A DNA stretch of 64,000 bases from Pseudomonadales bacterium (GTDB lineage: Bacteria; Pseudomonadota; Gammaproteobacteria; Pseudomonadales; Pseudohongiellaceae): positions 2,003,001 through 2,067,000 of the forward strand of contig JACKOH010000001.1 in assembly GCA_024234395.1 (NCBI GenBank), given 5' to 3'. Below the pieces are notes generated by a model. It saw only the letters and a list, made by a program, of their open reading frames with translations, was not told the origin of the DNA and ran no database searches. Each line of letters starts with the position of its first letter. Position 1 is the first letter of the stretch. Shown in pieces: positions 10,301 through 19,804 of this stretch. Both the position numbers and the translations under genes were made by a program.

Positions 10301-11563
10301 CACCGGGTGCTCGCGAATGACTTCGGCCAGGATATCCCAGACTTCCGGCGTCTCCCGCTCGACCATTTTCTTGGCTGCCTTGATGGTGGTCGCCAGGCCG
10401 CGCCGTTCCAGCTTGCCGAAAATAAACGGCTTGAACAGCTCCAGGGCCATCTTCTTGGGCAGACCGCACTGATGCAGTTTCAGCGTCGGCCCGACCACGA
10501 TAACCGATCGGCCGGAGTAGTCGACGCGCTTACCCAGCAGGTTCTGACGGAAACGGCCCTGCTTACCCTTGATCATGTCGGCAAGCGACTTCAGCGGTCG
10601 CTTGTTGGAACCGGTGATTGCGCGTCCGCGACGACCGTTATCCAGCAGGGCATCGACCGCTTCCTGCAGCATACGCTTCTCATTGCGTACGATGATGTCA
10701 GGAGCGTTGAGGTCCAGCAGACGTTTGAGGCGGTTATTCCGATTGATGACCCGTCGGTACAGATCGTTCAGGTCCGAAGTAGCGAAGCGTCCGCCATCCA
10801 GCGGTACCAGGGGACGCAGGTCCGGCGGCAGCACCGGCAGCACCGACATGATCATCCATTCCGGCTTGTTGCCGGAATCGACGAAGGCTTCCAGCAGCTT
10901 CAGTCGCTTGGAAAGTTTCTTCAGCTTGGTTTCGGAATTGGTCTGGGGAATCTCTTCCCGCAGCTTGGTTACTTCCGCTTCCAGGTCCATGTCCTGCATC
11001 AGCTGTTGAACTGCTTCGGCGCCCATCTTGGCTTCGAATTCGTCGCTGAATTCTTCCATGGCCTCGTAGTACTGCTCGTCGGTCAGAAGCTGACCCTTTT
11101 CCAGCGTGGTCATACCGGGGTCGGTTACCACAAAGGATTCGAAATACAGAATGCGTTCGATGTCCCTGAGTGTCATATCCAGCAGCAGGCCGATCCGGGA
11201 CGGCAGCGACTTGAGAAACCAGATATGGGCAACCGGGCTGGCCAGTTCGATGTGGCCCATGCGGTCACGGCGAACCTTGGACAACGCGACCTCGACGCCA
11301 CATTTTTCGCAGATCACGCCGCGATGCTTGAGCCGCTTGTACTTGCCGCACAGGCATTCGTAATCCTTTACCGGTCCAAAAATCTTGGCGCAGAACAGAC
11401 CGTCGCGCTCCGGCTTGAAGGTCCGGTAGTTGATGGTTTCCGGCTTTTTCACCTCACCGAAGGACCAGGCCCTGATCATTTCCGGTGACGCCAGCCCGAT
11501 GCGAATGGAATCGAACTCTTCTGATGAAGACTGGGATTTGAGTAAACCTAACAGGTCTTTCAT
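7331..11563 (-). CDS. rpoC: RNA polymerase beta' subunit
   Basis: The beta' subunit forms the catalytic clamp of RNA polymerase. The frame is open to 11608 but the start is the ATG at 11561-11563, preceded by GGAGGAAAGAGA, giving 1410 aa beginning MKDLLGLLKSQ. The N-terminal zinc site reads CLCGKYKR...CEKCGVEV; the catalytic Mg2+ loop is NADFDGDQM; the second zinc site is CETRFGICGLCYGRDLARG. Length and order match gammaproteobacterial RpoC. It follows rpoB by 83 bases. Confidence 0.98.
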   Translation of the reverse strand: MKDLLGLLKSQSSSEEFDSIRIGLASPEMIRAWSFGEVKKPETINYRTFKPERDGLFCAKIFGPVKDYECLCGKYKRLKHRGVICEKCGVEVALSKVRRDRMGHIELASPVAHIWFLKSLPSRIGLLLDMTLRDIERILYFESFVVTDPGMTTLEKGQLLTDEQYYEAMEEFSDEFEAKMGAEAVQQLMQDMDLEAEVTKLREEIPQTNSETKLKKLSKRLKLLEAFVDSGNKPEWMIMSVLPVLPPDLRPLVPLDGGRFATSDLNDLYRRVINRNNRLKRLLDLNAPDIIVRNEKRMLQEAVDALLDNGRRGRAITGSNKRPLKSLADMIKGKQGRFRQNLLGKRVDYSGRSVIVVGPTLKLHQCGLPKKMALELFKPFIFGKLERRGLATTIKAAKKMVERETPEVWDILAEVIREHPVLLNRAPTLHRLGIQAFEPVLIEGKAIQLHPLVCAAYNADFDGDQMAVHVPLTLEAQLEARTLMMSTNNILAPANGEPIIVPSQDVVLGLYYMTRERVNAIGEGMAFADPEEVERAYLTGKVHLQARVKVRIRDLEIDDDGNKEYVTRLVDTTPGRVLLYNVVPKGLPFSMVNQKMAKKQISSILNACYRNVGLKETVIFADQLMYTGYKYSTKSGASIGVNDFEIPAEKVKIIAQATAEVEEIESQFASGLVTQGEKYNKVIDIWSRANDLVAKSMMETISKEAVINKDGKEVEQESFNSVYIYADSGARGSPAQIRQLAGMRGLMARPDGSIIETPITANFREGLNVSQYFTSTHGARKGLADTALKTANSGYLTRRLVDISQDLVITEDDCGTTAGLSMSPIIEGGDIIAALGERVLGRVLAADVVSDETGEVIAESGTMINEPLVERLETSGIDEVFVRSPITCETRFGICGLCYGRDLARGHLANVGEAVGVVAAQSIGEPGTQLTMRTFHIGGAASRATASDSVQVKNTGTIHLHNMKTVENSKGELVVVSRSGELIVNDTNGREREKYKLPYGAVIIIGKKKEVEAGQVVATWDPHTHPIVTEVGGKVRFEAMEEGITVREQTDEITGLTSMSVIDPAERSSSAKELRPAVVLLDEKGKEVCLPGSKQPAHYFLPPHAIVGIKDGDDLSIGDVIARIPQEGSKTRDITGGLPRVADLFEARKPKEPAILAEISGTVSFGKETKGKRRLIITPKDGVNPLDGSDHYETLIPKWRTMTVFEGEQIERGEVVSEGPPSPHDILRLKGVEALAEYIVNEVQDVYRLQGVRINDKHIEVIVRQMLRKVEITDPGESSLIKGEQITFTQMLEVNDKLRDEDKDEARYERMLLGITKASLATESFISAASFQETTRVLTEAAVTGKRDYLRGLKENVVVGRLIPAGTGLAYHEARKLAAEEAHAADEGVSAVDVEAALTEALKEESSASN

Positions 11564-11646
11564 TCTCTTTCCTCCACCCGTCACCTGGTCGAAGGTGACG
11601 GGTCTCATAAAATCACTGGTTTCTGGTTAACGGCTCATGCAACGGG

Positions 11647-14600
11647 CTATTTGGACTGATCCAGTTCCATATCGATGCCCAGCGACCTGATCTCCTTGAC
11701 CAGAACGTTGAATGATTCCGGCATTGCCGGCTCCATGCGGTGATCGCCATCCACGATGTTCTTGTACATCTTGGTTCGACCAGCGACATCGTCTGATTTG
11801 ACCGTTAACATTTCCTGCAGCGTATAAGCTGCACCGTAAGCTTCCAGTGCCCATACTTCCATTTCCCCGAAGCGCTGGCCGCCGAACTGGGCCTTGCCGC
11901 CCAGCGGTTGCTGAGTGACCAGGCTGTAGGAGCCAGTGGAACGGGCATGCATCTTGTCATCGACAAGGTGATTGAGCTTGAGCATGTACATGATGCCAAC
12001 CGTTACCTGGCGGTCGAACGCATCACCGGTACGCCCGTCAGACAGGGTTACCTGCCCGCTCTCCGACATTTCCGCCAGCTTCAGCATCTCCTTGATTTCC
12101 GATTCGACCGCACCGTCAAACACCGGTGTTGCCATCGGCACGCCGCCGCGCAGATTCCCGGCCAGTTCCAGAATCTCTTCGTCCGTCAGGCTCTTCAGAT
12201 CTTCCTTACGCTCACCGATCTTGTTGTAGATGTCTTCCAGCAGCTTGCGCAGTTCAGCCACTTTCTTCTGCTGTTCCAGCATCGCGTTGATCCGGTCGCC
12301 CAGCCCCTTGGCGGCAGCCCCGAGATGGGTTTCCAGGATCTGGCCCACGTTCATACGGGACGGCACACCCAGCGGATTCAGGACGATATCAACCGGTTCG
12401 CCTTTCTCGTCGTAAGGCATGTCCTCTACCGGCATGATGGCCGAGATAACACCCTTGTTGCCGTGACGACCCGCCATCTTGTCACCGGGCTGAATGCGCC
12501 GCTTGATGGCCAGGTAGACTTTGACAATCTTCAACACACCCGGGGCCAGATCGTCGCCCTGAGTCAGCTTGTTCTTCTTGTCTTCAAAACGCTCGTCCAG
12601 TTCCTGGCGACGCTCCTTGAGCTGCTGTTCGGCACGTTCGAGCTGCTGATTGGCCGCGTCATTGGACATACGCAGCTTGAACCAGTCATCCCGTGCCAGG
12701 TTGCTGAGGTAGTCCTTGGTTACCTTGGCGCCCTTCTTGATACCGGGCCCGCCGGCAGCAACCTTGTTCAGCAGCGCTTTTTCAAGTCGCTCGAAGGTCG
12801 CGCCTTCGACGATGCGGTATTCGTCTTCGATATCCTTGCGCACCTTGTCCAGTTGCATCTGTTCGATTTCGATAGCCCGCTGATCTTTTTCCAGACCGTC
12901 ACGGGTGAACACCTGAACGTCGATTACTGTACCGGTAACACTGGTCGGCACCCGCAACGAGGTGTCCTTCACGTCCGAAGCCTTTTCACCAAAAATGGCA
13001 CGCAGCAGTTTTTCCTCCGGAGTAAGCTGGGTTTCTCCTTTCGGAGTCACCTTGCCCACCAGGATGTCGCCCGCCTTGACTTCGGCACCGATGTAGACGA
13101 TGCCGGATTCGTCGAGCTTACTCAGCGCACCTTCGCCCACGTTGGGAATATCCGCCGTTATTTCCTCGGAACCCAGCTTGGTATCGCGTGCCACGCAGGT
13201 CAGTTCCTGAATGTGGATGGTGGTGAACCGGTCTTCCTTAACCACCCGTTCCGAAATCAGAATAGAGTCTTCAAAGTTGTAGCCGTTCCAGGGCATGAAG
13301 GCGATACGCATGTTCTGACCAAGGGCCAGTTCACCGGTATCGATCGACGGCCCGTCGGCAAGGATATCGCCCTTGCTGATGACGTCGCCTTCTTTGACCA
13401 GGGGACGCTGACTGATACAGGTATTCTGGTTGGAGCGGGTGTACTTGGTGAGGTTGTAGATATCCACACCGGCTTCACCGGCATCGGTTTCCTCGTCGTT
13501 GACACGGACAATGATGCGTGCCGCATCGACGCTCTCGATCACGCCGCCGCGTTCGGCCACCACGCAGACTCCGGAATCACGCGCCACGTTGCGCTCCATA
13601 CCGGTTCCCACCAGAGGTTTCTCGGTACGCAGGGTCGGCACCGCCTGGCGTTGCATGTTGGAACCCATCAGTGCCCGGTTGGCGTCATCGTGTTCAAGAA
13701 ACGGAATCAGGGCCGCGGCCACCGATACCATCTGTTGCGGCGCCACGTCCATGTAGTCGACCTCTTCCCGCATCTTCAGGGTAGTTTCACCCTTGTAACG
13801 TACGGTCACCAGGTTGTCCACGAAGCCACCCTTTTCGTCCAGCGGCGCGCTGGCCTGGGCAATGACGTAATCGCTTTCATCGATGGCGGAAAGAAAATCG
13901 ATTTCGTTGGTCACTTTCTGGTTCTTTACCTTGCGGTAAGGGCTTTCCAGAAAACCATAGGAATTGGTTCTGGCATAAGTTGCCAGGGAGTTGATCAGAC
14001 CGATGTTCGGTCCTTCCGGCGTCTCGATCGGACAGACCCGTCCGTAGTGGGTAGGGTGCACGTCGCGCACTTCGAAACCGGCCCGTTCCCGGGTCAGACC
14101 GCCTGGTCCAAGTGCCGATACACGGCGCTTGTGGGTAACCTCGGACAGCGGATTGTTCTGGTCCATGAACTGCGACAGCTGGCTGGAACCGAAGAACTCC
14201 TTGATCGCCGCGGCCACCGGCTTGGCATTGATCATGTCCTGCGGCATCAGACCTTCGGAGTCAGCCATGCTCAGGCGTTCCTTAACTGCCCGTTCCACGC
14301 GAACAAGTCCGACGCGGAACGCATTCTCAGCCATTTCGCCAACCGAGCGGACCCGCCGGTTGCCCAGGTGATCGATATCGTCCACCGAGCCAAAACCGTT
14401 GCGGATGGCGACCAGGGTTTTCAGGACATCGACAATATCGTCGACGCTGAGAACCGACTCACCTTCGGTCTCGGTACGACCCAGACGACGGTTGAATTTC
14501 ATACGGCCAACCGCCGACAGATCGTAGCGCTCGGTGGAGAAGAACAGGTTGGCGAACAGGTTTTCCGCCGAATCCTTGGTCGGTGGTTCGCCCGGACGCA

Positions 14601-15732
14601 TCATCCGGTAAATTTCCACCATGGCCTCGAGTTTGGAGGTAGTGGAATCGATTCGCAGGGTGTCGGAAACAAAAGGTCCGCAGTCCAGATCATTGGTGTA
14701 GATGGTTTCAAAGTCCTTGGTCTTGGACTCGATCAGGGCATCCAGTACTTCTTCGGTGATTTCAGTGTTACACTCGAACTTCACTTCACCGGTGTCGGTA
14801 TCGATAATATCGCGGGCCAGGGCTTTGCCCAGCAGGTGCTCGCGACTTACCTTCAGATCGGTCAGTTTCGCCTCTTCCATTTCGCGGATATGACGACTGG
14901 TCACGCGTCGACCTTCCTCGACAATGACCTTGCCTTTCTTGTCCTTGACAGGGAATGACAGCACCTCACCACGCAGGCGGCCAGGCACCAGCTTGAGGGA
15001 GAATGTGGGTTCCTTGGTCTGGGAAATCTTGAACTGGTCGTTCTCATAGAACATGGACAGGATTTCTTCGGAGCTGTATCCCAGCGCCCGCAGCAGCACG
15101 GTGGCAGGCAGTTTACGGCGCCGGTCGATCCGCACGTAGACCAGATCCTTGGGGTCGAACTCGAAATCCAGCCAGGAACCACGGTAAGGAATCACCCGGG
15201 CGGAGTAGAGCAATTTTCCGGAACTGTGGGTTTTACCACGGTCATGGTCGAAGAAGACCCCCGGCGAACGGTGCAGCTGCGACACCACAACCCGCTCGGT
15301 ACCGTTGATGACGAAGGTTCCGGAGTCGGTCATGAGCGGAATTTCGCCCATGTAGACTTCCTGCTCCTTGATGTCCTTGATAGTCTGGGTGGTGGATTCC
15401 TTATCGTAAAGGATCAGCCTGACTTTCACGCGCAGTGAAACCGAGTAGGTAGACCCGCGGAGCTGACACTCCTTGACATCGAAAACCGGCTTACCCAGTT
15501 CGTAACTTACATATTCCAGAACGGCCTTTCCAGAATAGCTGATGATGGGAAATACTGACTTGAATGCGGCATGCAGACCCTGATCGAGCCGCTCTTCCGC
15601 GCTCATGTCAGCCTGGGTAAACTGCTTGTAGGAATCGACCTGAATCGACAGCAGATAAGGTATATCCATTGCCGAGGGCAGTTTGCCGAAATTCTTGCGA
15701 ATACGTTTTTTCTCAGTGTACGAATAGGCCAT
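11647..15732 (-). CDS. rpoB: RNA polymerase beta subunit
   Basis: The 1361-aa product matches gammaproteobacterial RpoB: MAYSYTEKKRIRKNFGKLPS at the N terminus, the rifampicin-binding segment FFGSSQLSQFMDQNNPLSEV followed by THKRRVSALGPGGLTRERAG (wild-type residues in the resistance hot spot), and the C-terminal GGKAQFGGQRFGEMEVWALE. With beta' it forms the active-site cleft. It is separated from rplL by a hairpin that is probably an attenuator or RNase III site. Confidence 0.98.
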   Translation of the reverse strand: MAYSYTEKKRIRKNFGKLPSAMDIPYLLSIQVDSYKQFTQADMSAEERLDQGLHAAFKSVFPIISYSGKAVLEYVSYELGKPVFDVKECQLRGSTYSVSLRVKVRLILYDKESTTQTIKDIKEQEVYMGEIPLMTDSGTFVINGTERVVVSQLHRSPGVFFDHDRGKTHSSGKLLYSARVIPYRGSWLDFEFDPKDLVYVRIDRRRKLPATVLLRALGYSSEEILSMFYENDQFKISQTKEPTFSLKLVPGRLRGEVLSFPVKDKKGKVIVEEGRRVTSRHIREMEEAKLTDLKVSREHLLGKALARDIIDTDTGEVKFECNTEITEEVLDALIESKTKDFETIYTNDLDCGPFVSDTLRIDSTTSKLEAMVEIYRMMRPGEPPTKDSAENLFANLFFSTERYDLSAVGRMKFNRRLGRTETEGESVLSVDDIVDVLKTLVAIRNGFGSVDDIDHLGNRRVRSVGEMAENAFRVGLVRVERAVKERLSMADSEGLMPQDMINAKPVAAAIKEFFGSSQLSQFMDQNNPLSEVTHKRRVSALGPGGLTRERAGFEVRDVHPTHYGRVCPIETPEGPNIGLINSLATYARTNSYGFLESPYRKVKNQKVTNEIDFLSAIDESDYVIAQASAPLDEKGGFVDNLVTVRYKGETTLKMREEVDYMDVAPQQMVSVAAALIPFLEHDDANRALMGSNMQRQAVPTLRTEKPLVGTGMERNVARDSGVCVVAERGGVIESVDAARIIVRVNDEETDAGEAGVDIYNLTKYTRSNQNTCISQRPLVKEGDVISKGDILADGPSIDTGELALGQNMRIAFMPWNGYNFEDSILISERVVKEDRFTTIHIQELTCVARDTKLGSEEITADIPNVGEGALSKLDESGIVYIGAEVKAGDILVGKVTPKGETQLTPEEKLLRAIFGEKASDVKDTSLRVPTSVTGTVIDVQVFTRDGLEKDQRAIEIEQMQLDKVRKDIEDEYRIVEGATFERLEKALLNKVAAGGPGIKKGAKVTKDYLSNLARDDWFKLRMSNDAANQQLERAEQQLKERRQELDERFEDKKNKLTQGDDLAPGVLKIVKVYLAIKRRIQPGDKMAGRHGNKGVISAIMPVEDMPYDEKGEPVDIVLNPLGVPSRMNVGQILETHLGAAAKGLGDRINAMLEQQKKVAELRKLLEDIYNKIGERKEDLKSLTDEEILELAGNLRGGVPMATPVFDGAVESEIKEMLKLAEMSESGQVTLSDGRTGDAFDRQVTVGIMYMLKLNHLVDDKMHARSTGSYSLVTQQPLGGKAQFGGQRFGEMEVWALEAYGAAYTLQEMLTVKSDDVAGRTKMYKNIVDGDHRMEPAMPESFNVLVKEIRSLGIDMELDQSK

Positions 15733-15773
15733 TAGCGTTTTCCTAGCATCATCAACTTTGGGGTAATTCAGTC

Positions 15774-15814
15774 TGTCATAGCCAGACCGGGAATTTCCCG
15801 GCCTGACTATGACA
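15774..15814 (-). promoter_or_regulatory. rplL-rpoB intercistronic hairpin
   Basis: An 18-bp imperfect stem (TGTCATAGTCAGGCCGGG against CCCGGTCTGGCTATGACA on the minus strand) closes an AAATT loop between rplL and rpoB, with no T-run. In E. coli the same gap holds an attenuator and an RNase III processing site that set the ratio of L7/L12 to polymerase; by position I infer the same role here. Confidence 0.65.
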
Positions 15815-15837
15815 ATACCGCACAGGCAACGACGGCT

Positions 15838-16218
15838 TTACTTGAGCTCGACAGTCGCGCCGGCTTCTTCCAGCTGCTTCTTGGCTTCTTCAGCTTCGGC
15901 TTTAGGGGCCGCTTCCTTGACAGTGGAAGGCGCGCTGTCAACCAGTTCCTTGGCTTCTTTCAGACCAAGACCGGTGATCGCACGAACTGCTTTGATGACG
16001 TTGACTTTCTTTTCACCGGCAGAAGCGAGAACGATATCGAATTCGTCCTTCTCTTCAGCGGCGGCGGCTTCAGCACCGGCTGCTGCAACAGGGGCAGCGG
16101 CAACGGCAGCGGCAGCCGAAACGCCAAATTTTTCTTCCATGGCTTCAACCAGCTGGACCACGTCCATCACTGACATCTGCGCGATAGCATCAAGAATTTC
16201 TTCATTCGAAAGAGCCAT
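15838..16218 (-). CDS. rplL: 50S ribosomal protein L7/L12
   Basis: The 126-aa protein has the three L7/L12 parts: N-terminal dimerisation helices (MALSNEEILDAIAQMSVMDV), an Ala-rich hinge at about residues 36-57, and the C-terminal factor-binding domain (EKKVNVIKAVRAITGLGLKE, then EAKELVDSAP). It forms the stalk that recruits EF-Tu and EF-G. It lies 59 bases after rplJ and is the most highly translated gene of this operon in other bacteria. Confidence 0.98.
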   Translation of the reverse strand: MALSNEEILDAIAQMSVMDVVQLVEAMEEKFGVSAAAAVAAAPVAAAGAEAAAAEEKDEFDIVLASAGEKKVNVIKAVRAITGLGLKEAKELVDSAPSTVKEAAPKAEAEEAKKQLEEAGATVELK

Positions 16219-16277
16219 GACTCTTTATCTCCTGGTAAAAAAGTTTAAAAGTTAAAAATCGTAATCAGAACGCAGAC

Positions 16278-16808
16278 TCAGGCGGCCTCTTGCTTCTGGT
16301 CACGCACAGCAGCAACTGCACGAGTGACCTTGGACGGAACCTCGTTGAAGGTTCTGGCAAGTTTGGTAACCGGAGCCAGCATGACGCTCATCAGCATGGA
16401 AACCGCCTGATCATAAGTAGGCAATTTCGCTAATACGTCGATTTCACTGGCGCCCAGCAGCTTTCCGCCTATCGACAGTGCCTTGATCTCGAATTTGCTG
16501 TGATCCTTGGCAAAATCCTTCAGCACGCGCGCAGCGGCACCGGGATCTTCCTGGGAAAACGCAAGAATCGTCGGACCGACCAGAACTTCAGAAATGCACT
16601 CAAAGTCTGTGTTTTCCACCGCCCTTTTCAGGAGCGTATTACGAACAACACGCAGATAGACTTTGTTTTCGCGGGCATTCTTGCGAAGCTCGGTCATGTC
16701 GCTGACAGTGACGCCGCGATAATCGGCGAGCACTGCAGACAAAGCACTGATAGCAGCCTCGTTGACTTCTGAGACGATTTGCTTCTTGTCTTCAAGTCTA
16801 ATAGCCAC
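16278..16808 (-). CDS. rplJ: 50S ribosomal protein L10
   Basis: The 176-aa product begins MAIRLEDKKQIVSEVNEAA and anchors the L7/L12 dimers on the stalk base. In E. coli the L10-L12 complex represses rplJL by binding the mRNA leader, and a 311-base leader is present here. The start is GTG (16806-16808) behind AAGGAG. The length agrees with gammaproteobacterial L10 (165-177 aa). Confidence 0.97.
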   Translation of the reverse strand: MAIRLEDKKQIVSEVNEAAISALSAVLADYRGVTVSDMTELRKNARENKVYLRVVRNTLLKRAVENTDFECISEVLVGPTILAFSQEDPGAAARVLKDFAKDHSKFEIKALSIGGKLLGASEIDVLAKLPTYDQAVSMLMSVMLAPVTKLARTFNEVPSKVTRAVAAVRDQKQEAA

Positions 16809-17119
16809 TAGCTATACTCCTTTGACTGTTTCCAGTCCTTGAATAGCACGGTCACCCAGGGCAACCATGCCGACTTTTAAACGGTGAGGTTGATCCGGTA
16901 CTGCCTGATCCGAATCGGGTTACACCATCTGCGTAGGGATTGATTAAGTGACTGACAATGCCGGCCACACCTACGGTCTTTGACAGCCCTGTCCGGCCAG
17001 GCCGGACAGAACCCCAAAGTAGGTCTGGATACCGAACTTACGCACGACAGGCCGCGAACACGACGTTGCAGCCTGCGGTGAATCCGGTTCCGTATCCATC
17101 CGCTACCGGTACGGTAGCG
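16809..17119 (-). promoter_or_regulatory. Probable L10 leader (rplJL autoregulatory region)
   Basis: These 311 bases between rplA and rplJ have no gene and are rich in hairpins on the minus strand, including GGCCTGGCCGGAC-type palindromes and the segment CCGTAGGTGTGG (around 16970), which resembles the CCGUAGGUGAU motif that I recall from the enterobacterial L10 leader. A perfect 8-bp hairpin (17101-17119, CGCTACCG/CGGTAGCG) directly follows the rplA stop. Position plus structure support an L10-binding leader; a covariance-model search would settle it. Confidence 0.55.
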
Positions 17120-17815
17120 TTAAATCGTTAGTGATGACTGGTCGATAACCAGGCCTGGTCCCATGGTCGAGGAAAGTACGACTTTCTGGATGTAGACCCC
17201 TTTCGACGACGCCGGCTTGGCCTTTTTCAGGTCGGCCAGCAGTGCCTCGAGATTGCCTTTGACGGCGTCGGCTGCAAAACCGATCCTGCCGATCCCACCA
17301 TGGATGATGCCTTTCTTGTCGGTCCGATAGCGCACCTGGCCGGCCTTGGCGTTGATAACCGCCCCTTCGACATCGGCCGTCACAGTGCCCACCTTGGGAT
17401 TGGGCATGAGGCCACGGGGACCCAGCACCTGGCCCAGCTTACCGACCACCCGCATGGCGTCCGGCGAGGCGATTACCACGTCGAAGTCCAGATTTCCGGC
17501 CTGAATGCTTTCAGCCAGGTCGTCGAATCCCACCACGTCGGCGTCGGCGGCTTTCGCCTTCTCGGCGTTTTCGCCCTGGGCGAATACCGCCACGCGGACA
17601 GTCTTGCCGGTGCCGTTGGGAAGCAGTGTGGAACCCCGCACCACCTGGTCGGATTTACGTGGGTCAACTCCCAGGTTGACCGCCACATCGATCGATTCCT
17701 GAAATTTGCCGGAACCCAGTTCGCTGAGCAGCGCCACGGCTTCCTCGATGCTGAAACTGTGTCGGTCGCCGATTTTCTCGCGGATTACTTTAGCTCGTTT
17801 GGTCAGTTTCGCCAT
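17120..17815 (-). CDS. rplA: 50S ribosomal protein L1
   Basis: The 231-aa product matches L1 (start MAKLTKRAKVIREKIGDRHS, later GLMPNPKVGTVTADV, and VYIQKVVLSSTMGPGL at the end). L1 forms the mobile stalk at the E site and in E. coli represses the rplKA mRNA. ATG follows GGAG at 5 bases. It is 2 bases after rplK. Confidence 0.98.
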   Translation of the reverse strand: MAKLTKRAKVIREKIGDRHSFSIEEAVALLSELGSGKFQESIDVAVNLGVDPRKSDQVVRGSTLLPNGTGKTVRVAVFAQGENAEKAKAADADVVGFDDLAESIQAGNLDFDVVIASPDAMRVVGKLGQVLGPRGLMPNPKVGTVTADVEGAVINAKAGQVRYRTDKKGIIHGGIGRIGFAADAVKGNLEALLADLKKAKPASSKGVYIQKVVLSSTMGPGLVIDQSSLTI

Positions 17816-17817
17816 GA

Positions 17818-18252
17818 TTACTCCACTCCCTCAACTTCAATGCCAGCACTGCGGGCGCTGCCTGCCAGGGTTCGTACCGCGGCATCCATATCGGCAGCCG
17901 TGAGGTCCGGCATTTTCTGCGTAGCGATTTCTTCCAGCTGGGCACGGGTAACCTTGCCGACCTTTTCCGTGTTGGGTCGGCCGCTGCCTTTTTTCAGCCC
18001 GGCTGCCTTCTGCAGAAGTACTGCAGCCGGCGGAGTCTTGGTAATAAAGGTAAAGCTGCGATCGGCATACACGGTGATAACCACCGGGATCGGCAGACCG
18101 GGTTCCATGCCCTGGGTTTGCGCATTGAATGCCTTACAGAATTCCATTATGTTTACGCCATGCTGGCCCAGAGCGGGACCGACCGGCGGACTGGGATTGG
18201 CCTGGGTGGCTGCAACCTGCAGCTTGATGTAGGCCATTACTTTCTTTGCCAT
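17818..18252 (-). CDS. rplK: 50S ribosomal protein L11
   Basis: The 144-aa product has the L11 hallmarks: KLQVAATQANPSPPVGPALG at the N terminus and FCKAFNAQT. L11 forms the GTPase-associated centre and is needed for stringent activation of RelA. ATG has a strong AAAGGAG upstream. The 209-base gap to nusG (18253-18461) probably carries the rplKA promoter and an L1-binding leader, but no clear -35/-10 pair could be read. Confidence 0.98.
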   Translation of the reverse strand: MAKKVMAYIKLQVAATQANPSPPVGPALGQHGVNIMEFCKAFNAQTQGMEPGLPIPVVITVYADRSFTFITKTPPAAVLLQKAAGLKKGSGRPNTEKVGKVTRAQLEEIATQKMPDLTAADMDAAVRTLAGSARSAGIEVEGVE

Positions 18253-18461
18253 GCGATTTCTCCTTTGGGTTCAAGCGCCTGCCTGGTCATTCGACCTTGT
18301 CGAACTGCCGGCAGGCTCCCCGGCGCGTCCTGTACTGCGGCTACCAGGACTCGACTTTAACAACAGATACCGGTTCAGAGTGGCCTTCGGTTACATGACC
18401 TTAATTCAGCCATGCGGGCCAGTCTTCCGGTACCCCCCAGCGGAATCGGTATCCGACTCTG

Positions 18462-18995
18462 CTAACTTTTCTCCACCTGGCTGAACTCCAGTTCAACCGG
18501 CGTGGAACGACCGAAGATCAGAACCGCAACGCGCAGGCGGCTCTTCTCATAATTCACTTCTTCGACAGTCCCGGTGAAGTCATTGAAAGGACCGTCAATA
18601 ACACGAACCATTTCACCCGGTTCGTAAACTGTCTTGTGCGTAGGCTTATCTTCGCTGTCTTCCATGCGCTGAAGAATCTTATTGGCTTCCTTATCGGTAA
18701 TGGGAGCCGGCTTCTCCGGCGTGCCACCGATAAAACCCATGACCCGGGGCGTATCTTTGACCAAGTGCCAGGTATCATCGTTGAGTTCCATTCTTACCAG
18801 CACATAACCGGGGAAAAACTTGCGCTCGCTTTTACGCTTCTGGCCGCCGCGCATCTCCAGTACTTCTTCGGTGGGAACCAGCACCTCGTCGAAGTATTCG
18901 TCCATCCCGGACAGAGTGATACGTTCCTGCAGGGCGTGCATCACCTTTTTCTCATACCCTGAGTAGGCATGCACCACGTACCAACGCTTTGCCAT
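18462..18995 (-). CDS. nusG: Transcription termination/antitermination factor NusG
   Basis: The 177-aa product has the NGN domain (RWYVVHAYSGYEKKVMHALQ at residues 3-22, PGYVLVRMELNDDTWHLVKD) and the C-terminal KOW domain (GEMVRVIDGPFNDFTGTVEE). NusG suppresses pausing, couples polymerase to the ribosome via S10 and assists Rho. It lies 11 bases after secE, the usual pair. Confidence 0.98.
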   Translation of the reverse strand: MAKRWYVVHAYSGYEKKVMHALQERITLSGMDEYFDEVLVPTEEVLEMRGGQKRKSERKFFPGYVLVRMELNDDTWHLVKDTPRVMGFIGGTPEKPAPITDKEANKILQRMEDSEDKPTHKTVYEPGEMVRVIDGPFNDFTGTVEEVNYEKSRLRVAVLIFGRSTPVELEFSQVEKS

Positions 18996-19006
18996 AATCT
19001 ATCCCT

Positions 19007-19375
19007 CTAGCCGATGATGACCGAAACGATTCCGTTCAAGCCCCAGTCGAGAAGCCAGAGAATCAATGCCACGACAAACACCACGACCAACACCACGATA
19101 GTGGTCTGGGTGGTTTCCTGCCGGGTGGGCCAGACCACCTTGCGAATCTCAACCCGGGCCTCGAGACACAGATTGAGGAATGCCCGTCCCTTGCTGGTCT
19201 GTACTGCCACCCAGCCGGCGACGGCAGCCAGAACCAGTAATCCGACGGTTCTCAGCAACAGCGATTCGGCAGCAAAGTAGGAATTTGCATAAATTCCAGC
19301 GCCAACAAGTACGACTACCACGCCCCACTTGAGCCAATCCAGTCCCTTATTCTGCGCGTTAACTTTTTCAGCCAT
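19007..19375 (-). CDS. secE: Preprotein translocase subunit SecE
   Basis: The 122-aa product has three predicted membrane segments (about residues 15-32, 35-55 and 88-115), as in the longer gammaproteobacterial SecE. The conserved C-terminal block EVRKVVWPT-type motif reads EIRKVVWPTRQETTQTTIVV. SecE clamps SecY in the inner-membrane translocon. It follows tRNA-Trp and precedes nusG. Confidence 0.97.
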   Translation of the reverse strand: MAEKVNAQNKGLDWLKWGVVVVLVGAGIYANSYFAAESLLLRTVGLLVLAAVAGWVAVQTSKGRAFLNLCLEARVEIRKVVWPTRQETTQTTIVVLVVVFVVALILWLLDWGLNGIVSVIIG

Positions 19376-19451
19376 ATACGTCCCGTGACCTTGTTCTGTC
19401 GCAGCCCCGCTAGCGGCTGCTGGTGTATTGCCTACCTCCCAGCTGTAAAGC

Positions 19452-19527
<76 letters not shown>

Positions 19528-19804
19528 AAATTCCTGAGGGCTCCCTCTTTGCCGATTGCCGCCGGCATCGATGCCGGAACTGTCTGTCAGCTGACCGGGG
19601 ACTTTCACCTGTTCCCGCTGCTTCCGCTGCCGTTGGTTACCGGTCAGCAACCTGTGCAGGCCGGTTATTCTGCAGCATTGACCTGGAATTTCCGGAAGTG
19701 AACTGCGTTTCAGCGCACATCCAGCCAGCAAATTTACAGAACCAGTCAGTAGTCAAGGAGAGTGAAAAAGCGCCTCTGAATTCGGTTTTTCCTAGAGATG
19801 ACTA

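Noticed and set aside
9935..11488. 517-codon plus-strand open frame opposite rpoC
   Set aside because: It is an antisense shadow of rpoC; the product has no recognisable fold.
11908..14958. 1016-codon plus-strand open frame opposite rpoB
   Set aside because: It is an antisense shadow of rpoB caused by GC-rich codon use; no domain and no ribosome site.
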